A stretch of 64,000 nucleotides of DNA from assembly GCF_013127955.1 (NCBI RefSeq), contig NZ_CP053435.1:1674001-1738000 (forward strand), in the 5' to 3' direction. Made by a program: the position numbers and the translations under genes. Below the pieces are notes generated by a model that was given only the letters and a program-made list of their open reading frames with translations, was not told the origin of the DNA and ran no database searches. The number at the start of each line of letters is the position of its first letter. Position 1 is the first letter of the stretch. This document shows, piece by piece, positions 9,092-18,310 of this stretch. Source of the DNA: Spirosoma taeanense. GTDB taxonomy: Bacteria; Bacteroidota; Bacteroidia; Cytophagales; Spirosomataceae.

Positions 9092-9534
9092 CGCATTACG
9101 TGCTGGATGCCAATATTCTGTTCAGTGGAATCATCAGTCAGAAGGCAATTTATCGGGCTGTGTTCAGTGAACAGCATGTCTTTTATGCTCCGGACTTCCT
9201 ATTAGCCGAATTAAATGCCTATCGAAGCGTTTTTCTGAAGAAATCGGCGGTTAAAGGTGTTGATTTAAAAGAGTTTACTTTGTTCCTGTTCTCAAAAATC
9301 ATTGTTGTCCCTGATTATATCATCACGGCCGAATCATATGCTAAAGCTGAAGGGCTTGTTGCTGACGTCGATCCCAAAGACGTTGCTTACGTAGCGCTGA
9401 GCGAAGAATTAAGTGCAACCCTGCTTACACGTGATAAACCGCTGCACGATGGGCTGAAAGCAAAAGGATACGAACAGGTTCTCCTGTTTGATGAATTTAT
9501 TTCCAGACGTATATCACAGGAAGAACAGGAATGA
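9088..9534 (+). CDS. PIN-domain putative ribonuclease toxin
   Basis: The 148-residue protein fits a PIN-domain nuclease (VapC-like superfamily). The first acidic residue is in YVLDANILFSG, an acidic Glu is in LLAELN, and further acidic residues are in VDPKDVAYVAL and LLTRDKPL. Such proteins usually cleave tRNA or other RNA and are held inactive by the cognate antitoxin, here the preceding gene. The start overlaps the antitoxin stop (ATGA at 9088-9091), and its own end overlaps the next transporter gene in the same way. Toxicity has not been shown; a non-toxic role is possible. Confidence 0.75.
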   Translation: MTHYVLDANILFSGIISQKAIYRAVFSEQHVFYAPDFLLAELNAYRSVFLKKSAVKGVDLKEFTLFLFSKIIVVPDYIITAESYAKAEGLVADVDPKDVAYVALSEELSATLLTRDKPLHDGLKAKGYEQVLLFDEFISRRISQEEQE

Positions 9535-10388
9535 AATCACTTCTTCCCGGTCTTCTCTTCGCGGCTTTGTGGGCGTCGGCTTCCGCAGCAACCAAGTTTG
9601 GGGTTCTGTCGGTGCATCCGCTGATTCTGGCAAACGTTCGGTTCTTTATTGCCGGGGGTGGGATGCTGCTGTTTGCCTACGGTATTCAGCGGACAAAAAA
9701 CGCCTGGCCCATCGGGGTCGAATGGCGGCATCTGACCATCTTCGCCCTGCTCAACACAACCATTTACCTCGGTGCGTTTGTGCTGGCGCTGAAGCAGGTT
9801 TCGGCAGGAATCGGCAGCTTGTCGACGGCTACCAATCCGCTATTCATTGCCCTGCTGTCGGCGCTGTGGCTGCGTCGGCTACCCCGCTGGAATGAGCTTG
9901 GTGGATTGGTGCTGGGGCTGGTTGGCGTTGCCATCGCGACCTATCCGCTATTGCAGGATGCCCACGCGACCGTCGAGGGACTGCTGATTCTGCTGCTTGG
10001 GATGGTTTCAGTATCGGCGGCAACAGTCTATTACGCCCGGATTAACTGGCGACTACCGGCGTTGGTTATCAACGGCTGGCAGGTTTTTCTGGGTGGCCTG
10101 CTTTTACTACCGTTTACGCTGCTGACCGCCGATTTCAGCGGCTCGCACTACGACGGGCGATTCTGGGCGTCCGTGTTCTGGCTCATTCTGCCGGTTTCCG
10201 TCGCGGCTTTGCAGCTTTGGTTTTTCCTGGTGCGGCAGGACCCTATCCGAGCGTCGCTTTGGCTGTTCCTGTGCCCAATTTTTGGGTTTCTATACGCTTA
10301 TCTTCTGCTTGGCGAGTCGATCACGGCTTATACGGTCTTTGGTACCGGCCTGGTTATTGGCGGGCTCTGGCTGGGCCGAAAGACCTGA
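9531..10388 (+). CDS. EamA-family DMT transporter
   Basis: This is an integral inner-membrane protein of 285 residues with about ten hydrophobic segments in two homologous halves, as in drug/metabolite exporters of the EamA (RhaT-like) family. Internal motifs such as ASAATKFG near the first helix and ATNPLFIALLSALWL in the fourth are typical. The substrate cannot be deduced. The start ATG overlaps the stop of the PIN gene (9531-9534), so the antitoxin, PIN and transporter genes appear translationally linked. The functional reason for that linkage is not evident. Confidence 0.85.
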   Translation: MKSLLPGLLFAALWASASAATKFGVLSVHPLILANVRFFIAGGGMLLFAYGIQRTKNAWPIGVEWRHLTIFALLNTTIYLGAFVLALKQVSAGIGSLSTATNPLFIALLSALWLRRLPRWNELGGLVLGLVGVAIATYPLLQDAHATVEGLLILLLGMVSVSAATVYYARINWRLPALVINGWQVFLGGLLLLPFTLLTADFSGSHYDGRFWASVFWLILPVSVAALQLWFFLVRQDPIRASLWLFLCPIFGFLYAYLLLGESITAYTVFGTGLVIGGLWLGRKT

Positions 10389-10409
10389 TCTTCGCAAACC
10401 GCCTGGGAC

Positions 10410-11294
10410 TTATTGCTTCACGATCGTCATCTCCACGCGCCGGTTCAGCTGCCGGGTAGCTTCGTTCTTGTTGCTGGCAATGGGCCGCGTGGGGCCATAA
10501 CCGCGCGTTGTGATGCGGTTAGCCGCAATTCCGTTCTTCACCAGATAATCCTTCACCAGATCGACCCGCTGCTTCGACAGGCGCAGATTTTCGTCGAAAT
10601 CACCCTGATTATCGGTATGGCCTGCGAGTTCAATCTCAGCGGTGGGGTGGCTGCTTAAAAAAGCGAGTAGCTGCTCCAGCGCCGGTTGCGCGTCGGGCAG
10701 GAGTTCGGCCTTGCTCTGCACAAACTGGATTGCCCGGAGCTGGGTCGTTTTTCCAACGGGCTCCACAATCAGCGGTGGGGTATAGGTGACTTTGGCGTCG
10801 AGCGTTTTAGGGGGCGTTACGCGCTCACTGGTCGGAGCAGGCGGTGGCGTTGTCGCTGAGGTCGCGGCTGTTGAATTACTGGCTCTGACGGTCGTAGTTG
10901 GCGCGGGTGTTTTGGCGCCCGTTCGGGCCAGGCTGATGGTTTTGCCGTAAAGCCGGTTGGTGTAGGAGGACGTAAAGGCCAGTCTTTCCTCAAAGGGATC
11001 ATAGCCGTCGGCGCTGGCCGTAATGAGGTACGTCTGTTTCGGGTCGAGGTTAAACTGAAACGCGCCGTCGGGGCCGACGCGCTGCTGGGCACTGACTTTA
11101 CCCGTCTGATTTTTGGCCAGAATTACGGCACCCGTAATGGGCTGGCGGGTCGTCGCATCAACAACGGTCCCTTCCAGCGAAGCCGCTTCTGCGACGGCCG
11201 ATGACCTGGTTTTGGCCTGCCCCCAACTGATCGAAAACCAAGACGAACTAAGGAGCAGGTAACTGGCAATAATGACTACTGGAATTCGCTTCAT
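10410..11294 (-). CDS. OmpA-family protein with N-terminal carboxypeptidase-regulatory-like domain
   Basis: A signal peptide (residues ~1-26) is followed by an Ig-like carboxypeptidase-regulatory domain at ~42-115 (EGTVVDATTRQPITGAVI). A Thr/Pro/Ala linker follows at ~125-170. The C-terminal OmpA/MotB peptidoglycan-binding domain spans ~185-292, with the AGHTDNQGD and LSKQRVDLVKDYL motifs and the terminal NRRVEMTI strand. The protein is likely periplasmic or outer-membrane associated and tethers the envelope to peptidoglycan through diaminopimelate; no transmembrane barrel is visible. It converges with the EamA gene, 21 bp apart. The length of 294 residues is normal for this Bacteroidota architecture. 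Confidence 0.9.
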   Translation of the reverse strand: MKRIPVVIIASYLLLSSSWFSISWGQAKTRSSAVAEAASLEGTVVDATTRQPITGAVILAKNQTGKVSAQQRVGPDGAFQFNLDPKQTYLITASADGYDPFEERLAFTSSYTNRLYGKTISLARTGAKTPAPTTTVRASNSTAATSATTPPPAPTSERVTPPKTLDAKVTYTPPLIVEPVGKTTQLRAIQFVQSKAELLPDAQPALEQLLAFLSSHPTAEIELAGHTDNQGDFDENLRLSKQRVDLVKDYLVKNGIAANRITTRGYGPTRPIASNKNEATRQLNRRVEMTIVKQ

Positions 11295-11498
11295 TGTCTA
11301 AAACCAACGCAAAACGGCGCTCAAAAGTACGTTAACCTACCTAAAAAGCCATACGGATACCGGCCCGGTAAGAGTTTGTTTTCTGGTCAGAAAACGAGCC
11401 TCAAAATTGTCTTTAATTTCTCTGTAAATCAGACAGTTAATGCGTGAAAATAATTGCCAAAAATCGAACGTTGAGAACTGCTTTTTCGTTAATAAACT

Positions 11499-12563
11499 AT
11501 GAGACAGACAACCAACGTGGCGATGAATATTGTGGACGTTCAGGCACCGCTTGCACCGGCTCCCACGAGCCCGCAAACGCTCGATGAGAACTGGCGGAAG
11601 TCCATTCCGGCCCAGGTGTTTCTGAACCATTTTTTTGCGATGGATTACCATATCCAGCATCAGAACGACCTGTTCGATCTCGCGAAATTCCCCATTTTTC
11701 AGCAGTTCTATGGGCGCGCGACCGATGAGGCTCGCAAGGCGCTGGAGAAGCTGTTACTGAATAGCTGGAGCGCCGAGTATGCCCTGCGTATTACGCCGGT
11801 CGTCAACGACGAGCAGTATCTGCAAAGCTCGTTGCACTGGACGTTCCCACAGGCTTATTATAGCGCGCTGTTTAGCGCCCGGGCCTTTCTGGCCGTTCAG
11901 GGCGTCAACGTAAGCAACGAAGAGCTAATCCGGAAGCGGATTGGCAACATGGTTGTGCGGGGGTATTACCCGGCTTCCATTGGCTACTATGCCCTTGGTC
12001 CGATCAATAGCTACCGGATTCAGCGGCTGCCGATGGCCAAGCGGTTCTCTGTAGTGGGTAAAGGCGATTTGTTGCTGCCGTCGCGGGCGGGTTCGGCTCA
12101 GGCAGAGCTGGCGCAGTTTCTGAAAACCACGCGCGACCAACGGGTGAAGACGCTGCGTAATGCCATTCAGAACAATCCCAAAACGGCCTTACGTAGTCCG
12201 AAGACGGGTGAGATCTTGCAGAAGTTCAGCGTTGAGCAGTACAAGCAACTGGCCAAGCAAATCGGGTATACGACCTATTTCGATATGCTGAGTCGTCTGC
12301 GTATCTCGTCTACGAATCGTGAGATCGAGCGGTTTGTCGATTCCGAGATCGACGTCAAGCTCTTTCATCAGAGTCTGGTCAATATTGTTGCGCATGTCAA
12401 TTCTGTACACGAAGCTTATATCGCGAAGGCGCTCGGCATCGAGGCTTACCGGCAACTGGTTGCTAAGCTGCCGGCCTATCTGCAGGAGAGCTTCGTTCGC
12501 GAGCGCATGGAAACCGTCATTGCCCCGATGCTGAACGGGACTGACGACCAGTCGGCCGAGTAA
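11499..12563 (+). CDS. uncharacterised protein with a HEPN-like helical segment
   Basis: I do not recognise this 354-residue protein. It is soluble, predominantly helical and lacks a signal peptide. Around residues 110-130 it contains FPQAYYSALFSARAFLAVQG, which resembles the helix of HEPN/AbiV-type nucleotide- or RNA-binding domains. The rest has many Arg/Lys/Gln helices and no catalytic motif I can name; in particular I do not see an intact R-x4-6-H ribonuclease motif. It is monocistronic, divergent from the OmpA-like gene and followed by its own strong terminator. An ATG 12 bp after the one chosen would serve equally well. Confidence 0.55.
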   Translation: MRQTTNVAMNIVDVQAPLAPAPTSPQTLDENWRKSIPAQVFLNHFFAMDYHIQHQNDLFDLAKFPIFQQFYGRATDEARKALEKLLLNSWSAEYALRITPVVNDEQYLQSSLHWTFPQAYYSALFSARAFLAVQGVNVSNEELIRKRIGNMVVRGYYPASIGYYALGPINSYRIQRLPMAKRFSVVGKGDLLLPSRAGSAQAELAQFLKTTRDQRVKTLRNAIQNNPKTALRSPKTGEILQKFSVEQYKQLAKQIGYTTYFDMLSRLRISSTNREIERFVDSEIDVKLFHQSLVNIVAHVNSVHEAYIAKALGIEAYRQLVAKLPAYLQESFVRERMETVIAPMLNGTDDQSAE

Positions 12564-12583
12564 ATATAAATGCGTTTATACGT

Positions 12584-12613
12584 AAAACGACCCGCTCCGG
12601 AGCGGGTCGTTTT
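12584..12613 (+). terminator. intrinsic terminator after the HEPN-like gene
   Basis: A 15-bp perfect inverted repeat with no spacer (12584-12598 with 12599-12613), GC-rich centre and A/T ends, followed by TTTGTTTTT. It lies 20 bp after the stop codon at 12563 and may also serve the convergent large gene. Confidence 0.85.
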
Positions 12614-12690
12614 GTTTTTGACGGTTTCCCCAAAACAGGGGGCTGAACGGAATGACCGCTCAGCCCCTGAACCAAAAGGCGCATTAGGCA

Positions 12691-15600
12691 TTATTGATCG
12701 CCGAGGTCTGTAGCCGATATCCACTTAACCCCCAGTTCCTGTCCGCCCATGGGCGTTTCGGTCGGGTTAGCGTAGCGGATACTGAACTCATTGATGATCC
12801 CGTTCCAGTTCTGGTTTTTACCCACCGGAATAGCAATGGTATGATACTGATTATCGCCTTTGATGGTGAACGTAACCGCCTGGTCGGCCTGAGCCGCTTC
12901 CAGTTCGCTCTGGCCGACTTTCCGCCAGTCCAGTACCAGTTGAGTTTCTGTTGTAATGGCCCGCATCCGAACGTAAATCACGTTAAACTCCGACGCTTTG
13001 TAGCCTTTGTGGGGCGACGACAGCCGGAAACGGCGGTCAACCGGGGTAATGATCAGCTCGTTGCCCACCGGGAAGCCCTGGTCATAGCCTTTACGGAGAT
13101 AGAATCCGTGGCGAGTGGGGTGCCCGGCAAACCGGTAGTTCGGTTTGGTCTCTGAGCGGGGTAAGCGGTTGACGGTGTTCCGCATTTCATCCAGCGTACC
13201 GACCACCATATTTACATCAAACTCATAGACTCCGTTCCGATCCAGTATCAGACTCATGCCGTTGGCGATATAGCCCGCATTTGATGACTCTGCCGGCCCA
13301 TAACCCAGTTCTCCGAACAAGGCAGCCTTGAACTCGTGGGAGAAGGGGGTGTGCAGCGCAAGGCCCCGGTTGGTATTCGGACGAACCGCCATGATCCAGG
13401 GTTCCGATGCATCGACATTATACGGTCCCATCTGCCCCATGTTCGGATAATCGCTGAAGCTGTATCCGGTACCCGCAATATTCGGGAGCGTATTGACATT
13501 GACCAGGGGGGCACCCGTGTAGGGTTCTCCCTGCACAACGTAATACTGGTAGTAGGCGCTGTTGGTATAGGTGCAGGGAAGTTCCTGCTGGCGCGTATCG
13601 GTATAGCGAGTCTCGTCGGGGCGGCTACCCGTAATGCGTATGTGGCGACGAACAATATTCCCTTCCAGCTTGATCCACTGCTCAACAATGTAGTCGCCGG
13701 GCTCGTTGCTCAGCCCCCAGTGTAAGCCACGTGTTTTGGCATACAGCATCTTGTCGGTGCGGCCGTAGGCCAGAACCGGCGAGAACTCACCGGCTATGCT
13801 GCCGCCCTGTACAGGGTTATAGCCAATATCGCTCAGGACGGGTTTGCCGTTCACAGTCCAGTTGTTGTTATCGCTCGGCATGGCGTACAGTGAAATCTGG
13901 TCGTCGCGGCCCGGATCACGCTTGCCATCCGATTTGATCATGCAGTTGATCATGTTCTCGCCCACCTGCAGGTCCGTAACTTCCCGAATCACCGCACCTA
14001 CGCCCAGATCAATCGCTACCCGGACGCGTTCGTTCTGAAGTACGGGGCGCTTATCGTCAGGATATGGGCTGTTCAGAATCGGGTAGTCTTCATTGCCGCC
14101 ATCGGGGGGTGTACAGCCGCTGACGGTGAGCCGGACAATCGTGGTTCGGTCTGTGCAACCGGGTCGGGAAGCGGTGACTGTATAGCTGTAGGTGCCGTTG
14201 GTCGAAGGAGCTTTGATGGTAATGAACTGGCCCTTCTGATCAACACCGTTACCTTTCCAGGCGTAGGTCAGCCCATCGCAGTTGCCCATACAGTCGGCCA
14301 GCAGCGTAGCTTCGCTGCCGCAGTTGGCACTGACCGGAGCTGCTTTGATGGAGAAGCCGCAGTTATCCTGGATGGGTGGGGTGCAGTCCTCGATAGTAAC
14401 CACAGCAATTGCAGACTGGCTGGCGCAGCCCGTCCGGGTAGCCGTGACGGTATAGCTGTAGACGCCGTTCGCTGAGGGCACTGTGGTGGTTACGCTCTGA
14501 CCTTTTTTGTCGAGGTCTTTTCCCTTCCAGGTATAGCTGATGCCGTCGCAGTTAGCCCCGTTGCAATCCGCCTTCAGCGTTACGCTGCTGCCGCAGGCTG
14601 CTGTCAGCGACTGCGTTTTGATTACAAATGCACAGGTGTCCGGCTTGGAAGGCACGCAGTCATTAACCGTAACTCGGGCGATGGCCGTGCGGTTAACGCA
14701 ACCTGGCCGACTGACCGTTACGGTGTAACTGTACACGCCGTTGGTCGCTGGTGGAGAAACCGTCACAAACTGGCCTTTCTGGTCGAGGTCTTTGCCTTTC
14801 CAGGCGTAGGTCAGTCCGTCGCAGTTGCCCTCGCAGTCAGCCACTATCCGAACGCTGTTGCCACACAGAGCGGTGACGGGGTCTGCTTTGATCGTAAACC
14901 CGCAGGTGTCCGTAACGGGGGGCTTACAGCCGCTAACGAGTACCGTAGCGATGGCGGTCTGAGTGGCGCAACCCGTCCGGGAAGCGGTGACGGTATAGCT
15001 GAACGTGCCGTCTTCAGCAGGCACCGTGGTCGTTACGCTTTGTCCTCTTTTGTCCAGATCTCTACCTTTCCAGGTGTATGTAATACCATCGCAGTTTGCT
15101 CCATTGCAGTCGGCGTTTAGCGTAACGCTAGTGCCACAGGCTGCCGTCAGCGACTGCGTTCTGATCACGAATGCACAGGTATCGGGTTTTGGATCTGGTG
15201 ATTTGCAACCGCTGACCGTAAGGGCAGTGACGACAGTCCGATCTGTACAGCCGGGCCGGGAAGCAGTAACGGTGTAGCTGTAGGTGCCGTTGGTGGATGG
15301 GGCGGTAATGTTCACAAACTGGCCTTTCTGGTCGAGGTCTTTGCCCTTCCAGGTATAAGTCAGTCCGTCGCAGTTGCCTTCGCAGTCGGCCAGCAGCGTT
15401 ACGTTGCTACTGCAGGTCGCGCTGACGGGGGCCGACTTGATAGAGAAACCACATGTGTCTGAAACGGGCGGTGTGCAACCGCTGACCGTGACGGTAGCAA
15501 CGGACGTCTGGCTGGCGCATCCGTTACGTTCAGCCGTGACGGTATAGCTGTAGACGCCATCCGTTGAAGGCGCTGTGGTGGTTACGCTCTGACCTTTTTT

Positions 15601-17481
15601 GTCGAGGTCTTTTCCCTTCCAGGTATAGCTGATGCCGTCGCAGTTAGCCCCGTTGCAATCCGCCTTCAGCGTTACGCTGCCGCCGCAGGCTGCTGTCAGC
15701 GACTGCGTTTTGATGACAAATGCACAGGTGTCGGGTTTGGGCTCTGGCTTGGGTTCGGGTTTCGGCTGGTTACAGCCACTGACGGTGACCGTGCCCGTAG
15801 CTGTCTTGTTCGCGCAGCCTGCCCGGCTTGCCGTTACCGTAAAGCTATAAACGCCATCGGTAGAAGGGACCGTAGCGGTAATAGTCTGCCCTTTTTTCTC
15901 CATTCCATAGCTGGTCCAGGTATAGGTAATGTCGTTGCAGTTGGCCCCACTGCATTCAGCGTTTAGCGTTACGCTGCTGCCGCAGGTAGCGGTAACAGAC
16001 GGCGCCTGAATGGTAAAGGCGCAGTTGTCCGGCTTCGGCTCGGGTTGCGGAGGCAGGACCGGACCCGGACAGACAGCGGTCGTGCGGGGGCTTAGCGACA
16101 GATCGGTGGCGGTCCCTGCTGGTTTAACCGAAATTGTCAGGGGCGTATTCTGTTTATAGGAAGCCGGTATTTCCCAGGAATAGCCAAATCGGCTAAATCC
16201 ATGAACACCGAACGCATCGGCCACATCCTGGCGCATCTGATCGGCCCGGATCGTCGTTACTTTACGGCCGTTGATGTAAATGTCAATCCGCTGCGATTGC
16301 CGGGTGTTGCTGCGGTCCAGAATCCAGCCACCAATGCCGTTACAATCGGCAAAGTCCAGAAAACCTACGTACTGTCCCGCTGGCGCAGCTGGCTCGGGTT
16401 TCTGAACGAGCGTATCGGGTTTAGCGGGTTCTTCAGGTTCCGGTTTAGGCGGGTCGCCCGCTCCGACGCAGACATCAGTAGATCGGGGACTCAGGGCCAG
16501 GTCCTGGCTGGTGCCGGTTATTTTGACCGATACGGTCAGGGGCGCATTATGCTTATAGCTTTCCGGAATCCGCCAGGAATAGCCATACTTGTTGAATCCG
16601 GTGACGCCATAGGCATCGGCAACATCCTGACGGGCCTGATCGGCAACCAGCGTCGTTGCTTTCTGACCATTGATATAAATATCGACGCTGACTGATTCCC
16701 GGACTGAGCCGGCATCTAATGCCCACCCACCCACTGCATCGCAACTGGCGAAATCAAGAAAACCCCGGTAACTGGCTTCGGCACCAACGCGGGCCGCCGA
16801 CGGGACTATGTCGGTGTTGATATATAGAACGCTGCCGGCGTCTTTTGACTCCGAAGAGTTCTGCCGGCCCGTGCTGTTTTCCGTCGGCAGGGTTTTCAGC
16901 CGTAAGATGGTTTTCTCGACGAACAGGCTCTGGTCGTTGGCCTGACCCGTGCCCCGCAGCAAGCGAAAACTGGCCCCCGCAGCAGCCGTGTGAAAGCGGC
17001 CCACAACGCGGTACGTAGCAGACGGGCGGGCGGGATGCGACAGTTCATCGCCCAGGTAGTCGCTGAAGTCACCCCCGGTCTGCTCAAACCCGGCTGGCAG
17101 CAGTAGCTTCAGCCGGTAGGCATTCGAGCCCGGTTGGAAAAACATCAGATTCGGCGAAACATTCAGGAGTTCGGCCGTGATTGTCAGTTCAATCGTTTCG
17201 CCCAGCCGAATCATCTGCTTGTTAGCGCGGAGGCTGAACCGGATTGGATCATTGGCAGCCATCCGGTTCGGTCGGTGAACGGGCAAGGGACGTGGACTTT
17301 CCCGATTAGTTGCAATACCTACCGCTGAGGCAATGGACGATCCAGAGGGTCGCTTACGACCCGACGGCTCCTTACCGCTTAGCAAACTGTAGGAAGAAAG
17401 TGTCAGGCAGGCCAACAAGCACAGATAGGCGATTGCGGATGCAGACGTAAAGGTTCTGAATGAGTAAAAGTTAAAGTGCAT
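12691..17481 (-). CDS. large secreted multi-repeat protein (two tandem ~100-aa modules, seven Ig-like repeats, unknown C-terminal domain)
   Basis: The protein has 1596 residues. A hydrophobic leader (~15-35) suggests secretion. Residues ~237-470 hold two near-duplicate modules, each starting YxGFLDF, passing through GGWxLD and IDIYINGxK, and ending in LSPRxTxVC. Residues ~485-1124 contain seven ~90-residue Ig/PKD-like repeats with paired Cys, YTWKGKDLD cores and a YSYTVTA strand. After the first, they alternate between two subtypes. The C-terminal ~470 residues form one domain rich in aromatic residues and Asp/Asn (NCMIKSDGKRDPGRDD, GDYIVEQWIKLEG), which I cannot assign; a carbohydrate-active or carbohydrate-binding role is possible. 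No T9SS tail is visible at the end. The gene is monocistronic, with a 405-bp upstream gap. Confidence 0.75.
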   Translation of the reverse strand: MHFNFYSFRTFTSASAIAYLCLLACLTLSSYSLLSGKEPSGRKRPSGSSIASAVGIATNRESPRPLPVHRPNRMAANDPIRFSLRANKQMIRLGETIELTITAELLNVSPNLMFFQPGSNAYRLKLLLPAGFEQTGGDFSDYLGDELSHPARPSATYRVVGRFHTAAAGASFRLLRGTGQANDQSLFVEKTILRLKTLPTENSTGRQNSSESKDAGSVLYINTDIVPSAARVGAEASYRGFLDFASCDAVGGWALDAGSVRESVSVDIYINGQKATTLVADQARQDVADAYGVTGFNKYGYSWRIPESYKHNAPLTVSVKITGTSQDLALSPRSTDVCVGAGDPPKPEPEEPAKPDTLVQKPEPAAPAGQYVGFLDFADCNGIGGWILDRSNTRQSQRIDIYINGRKVTTIRADQMRQDVADAFGVHGFSRFGYSWEIPASYKQNTPLTISVKPAGTATDLSLSPRTTAVCPGPVLPPQPEPKPDNCAFTIQAPSVTATCGSSVTLNAECSGANCNDITYTWTSYGMEKKGQTITATVPSTDGVYSFTVTASRAGCANKTATGTVTVSGCNQPKPEPKPEPKPDTCAFVIKTQSLTAACGGSVTLKADCNGANCDGISYTWKGKDLDKKGQSVTTTAPSTDGVYSYTVTAERNGCASQTSVATVTVSGCTPPVSDTCGFSIKSAPVSATCSSNVTLLADCEGNCDGLTYTWKGKDLDQKGQFVNITAPSTNGTYSYTVTASRPGCTDRTVVTALTVSGCKSPDPKPDTCAFVIRTQSLTAACGTSVTLNADCNGANCDGITYTWKGRDLDKRGQSVTTTVPAEDGTFSYTVTASRTGCATQTAIATVLVSGCKPPVTDTCGFTIKADPVTALCGNSVRIVADCEGNCDGLTYAWKGKDLDQKGQFVTVSPPATNGVYSYTVTVSRPGCVNRTAIARVTVNDCVPSKPDTCAFVIKTQSLTAACGSSVTLKADCNGANCDGISYTWKGKDLDKKGQSVTTTVPSANGVYSYTVTATRTGCASQSAIAVVTIEDCTPPIQDNCGFSIKAAPVSANCGSEATLLADCMGNCDGLTYAWKGNGVDQKGQFITIKAPSTNGTYSYTVTASRPGCTDRTTIVRLTVSGCTPPDGGNEDYPILNSPYPDDKRPVLQNERVRVAIDLGVGAVIREVTDLQVGENMINCMIKSDGKRDPGRDDQISLYAMPSDNNNWTVNGKPVLSDIGYNPVQGGSIAGEFSPVLAYGRTDKMLYAKTRGLHWGLSNEPGDYIVEQWIKLEGNIVRRHIRITGSRPDETRYTDTRQQELPCTYTNSAYYQYYVVQGEPYTGAPLVNVNTLPNIAGTGYSFSDYPNMGQMGPYNVDASEPWIMAVRPNTNRGLALHTPFSHEFKAALFGELGYGPAESSNAGYIANGMSLILDRNGVYEFDVNMVVGTLDEMRNTVNRLPRSETKPNYRFAGHPTRHGFYLRKGYDQGFPVGNELIITPVDRRFRLSSPHKGYKASEFNVIYVRMRAITTETQLVLDWRKVGQSELEAAQADQAVTFTIKGDNQYHTIAIPVGKNQNWNGIINEFSIRYANPTETPMGGQELGVKWISATDLGDQ
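14481..14640 (-). repeat. near-identical 160-bp repeat unit (copy 1) inside the large repeat gene
   Basis: This unit matches 15573-15732 with only two differences over 160 bases (an offset of 1092 bp). The equivalent unit between them, near 15030-15190, is clearly more diverged. The unit encodes the type A Ig-like repeat. Confidence 0.85.
15573..15732 (-). repeat. near-identical 160-bp repeat unit (copy 2) inside the large repeat gene
   Basis: Partner of 14481-14640. Together with the diverged middle copy, these define an approximately 545-bp AB dimer repeated three times. Confidence 0.85.
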
Positions 17482-17886
17482 GTACTATATCGGAATAGGT
17501 TATTGCACTGTGGGGTCTTACAAAAATTAGACCAAGACGAAGAATGAATAAAATTTTATTTACGAATTTGAAAATGTGTAAATAAGGCTTGCTGGCTTTA
17601 GTAGTAAACTATTGATTATTAATAGGTTATAGATATGTAATCCGCTGTCTCATATGAGTGAATAAGCTGCTACGTATTACTGAGACAAATTATACTATAA
17701 AATTGGCAAAAACCGGACCGTAGTCAATGGCGCTGAGATTCAGACAAGTAAACAGAGGCAATGGTCCACTTTATAGGGACTGATACGCAGCTTTGGTTAA
17801 GAAGGCTGCTTTTACCTGAAAATGTTTTGTCTGGATATGGGCCTGCTGGTCAAGCGTCTCGTTCGAACCAGACCATCCTAACAACT
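17482..17886. other. AT-rich intergenic region between divergent genes
   Basis: These 405 bp between the large repeat gene and rhaM are AT-rich from about 17490 to 17710. They hold a 10-bp palindrome CTCATATGAG at 17649-17658 and a looser GTCTCA/TGAGAC pair around 17646-17686. An open frame from 17761 leads in frame into rhaM, but its extra N-terminus looks non-coding. No separate gene is visible; regulatory sequences for both genes are expected here. Confidence 0.5.
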
Positions 17887-18201
17887 ATGCCCACGTTTGC
17901 TTTCAGAATGAAGCTGAAGCCTGGTTTCAGCGACGAATACAAAAAACGCCACGCGGCCATCTGGCCCGAGTTAGTAGCCCTGCTCAAACAGACTGGTGTG
18001 GGCGAGTACCGCATTTTCCTGGATGAAGAAACGCACCTGCTGTTTGCCGTCCAGGAGGTTTCGGGCGAGCAGTCTTCGCAGGAGTTGGGAACAACCGAAA
18101 TCGTGCAGCGATGGTGGGCATACATGGCCGATATAATGGAAACCAACCCGGACAATTCGCCGGTGACCATCCCTCTTAAAGAAGTATTTTATATGCCTTA
18201 G
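17887..18201 (+). CDS. rhaM: L-rhamnose mutarotase
   Basis: The enzyme interconverts the alpha and beta anomers of L-rhamnose. The protein from ATG 17887 is 104 residues, the typical family length, and begins with the expected first strand (TFAFRMKLKPG). His22 in KKRHAAIWPEL matches the catalytic His of the E. coli enzyme, and the aromatic WWAYMADIM segment that shapes the sugar pocket is present. An upstream GTG/ATG region from 17761 is rejected because it would add 42 residues absent from the family. No other rhamnose pathway gene is adjacent; the next gene downstream is a cytochrome c, 109 bp away. Confidence 0.9.
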   Translation: MPTFAFRMKLKPGFSDEYKKRHAAIWPELVALLKQTGVGEYRIFLDEETHLLFAVQEVSGEQSSQELGTTEIVQRWWAYMADIMETNPDNSPVTIPLKEVFYMP

Positions 18202-18310
18202 CGAGTTTATAATCAACCGCTTACGCAATTTTTTTACCGTTAGTTAAAGGCCGTGGCCGTTTGTTCGGTTTCCGTTTAAACTTGATGGGAGAACTTATTT
18301 CTAAACTCTC

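Noticed and set aside
17649..17658. 10-bp palindrome CTCATATGAG as an operator
   Set aside because: Too short and in an AT-rich area where such palindromes are expected by chance; recorded only in the intergenic note.
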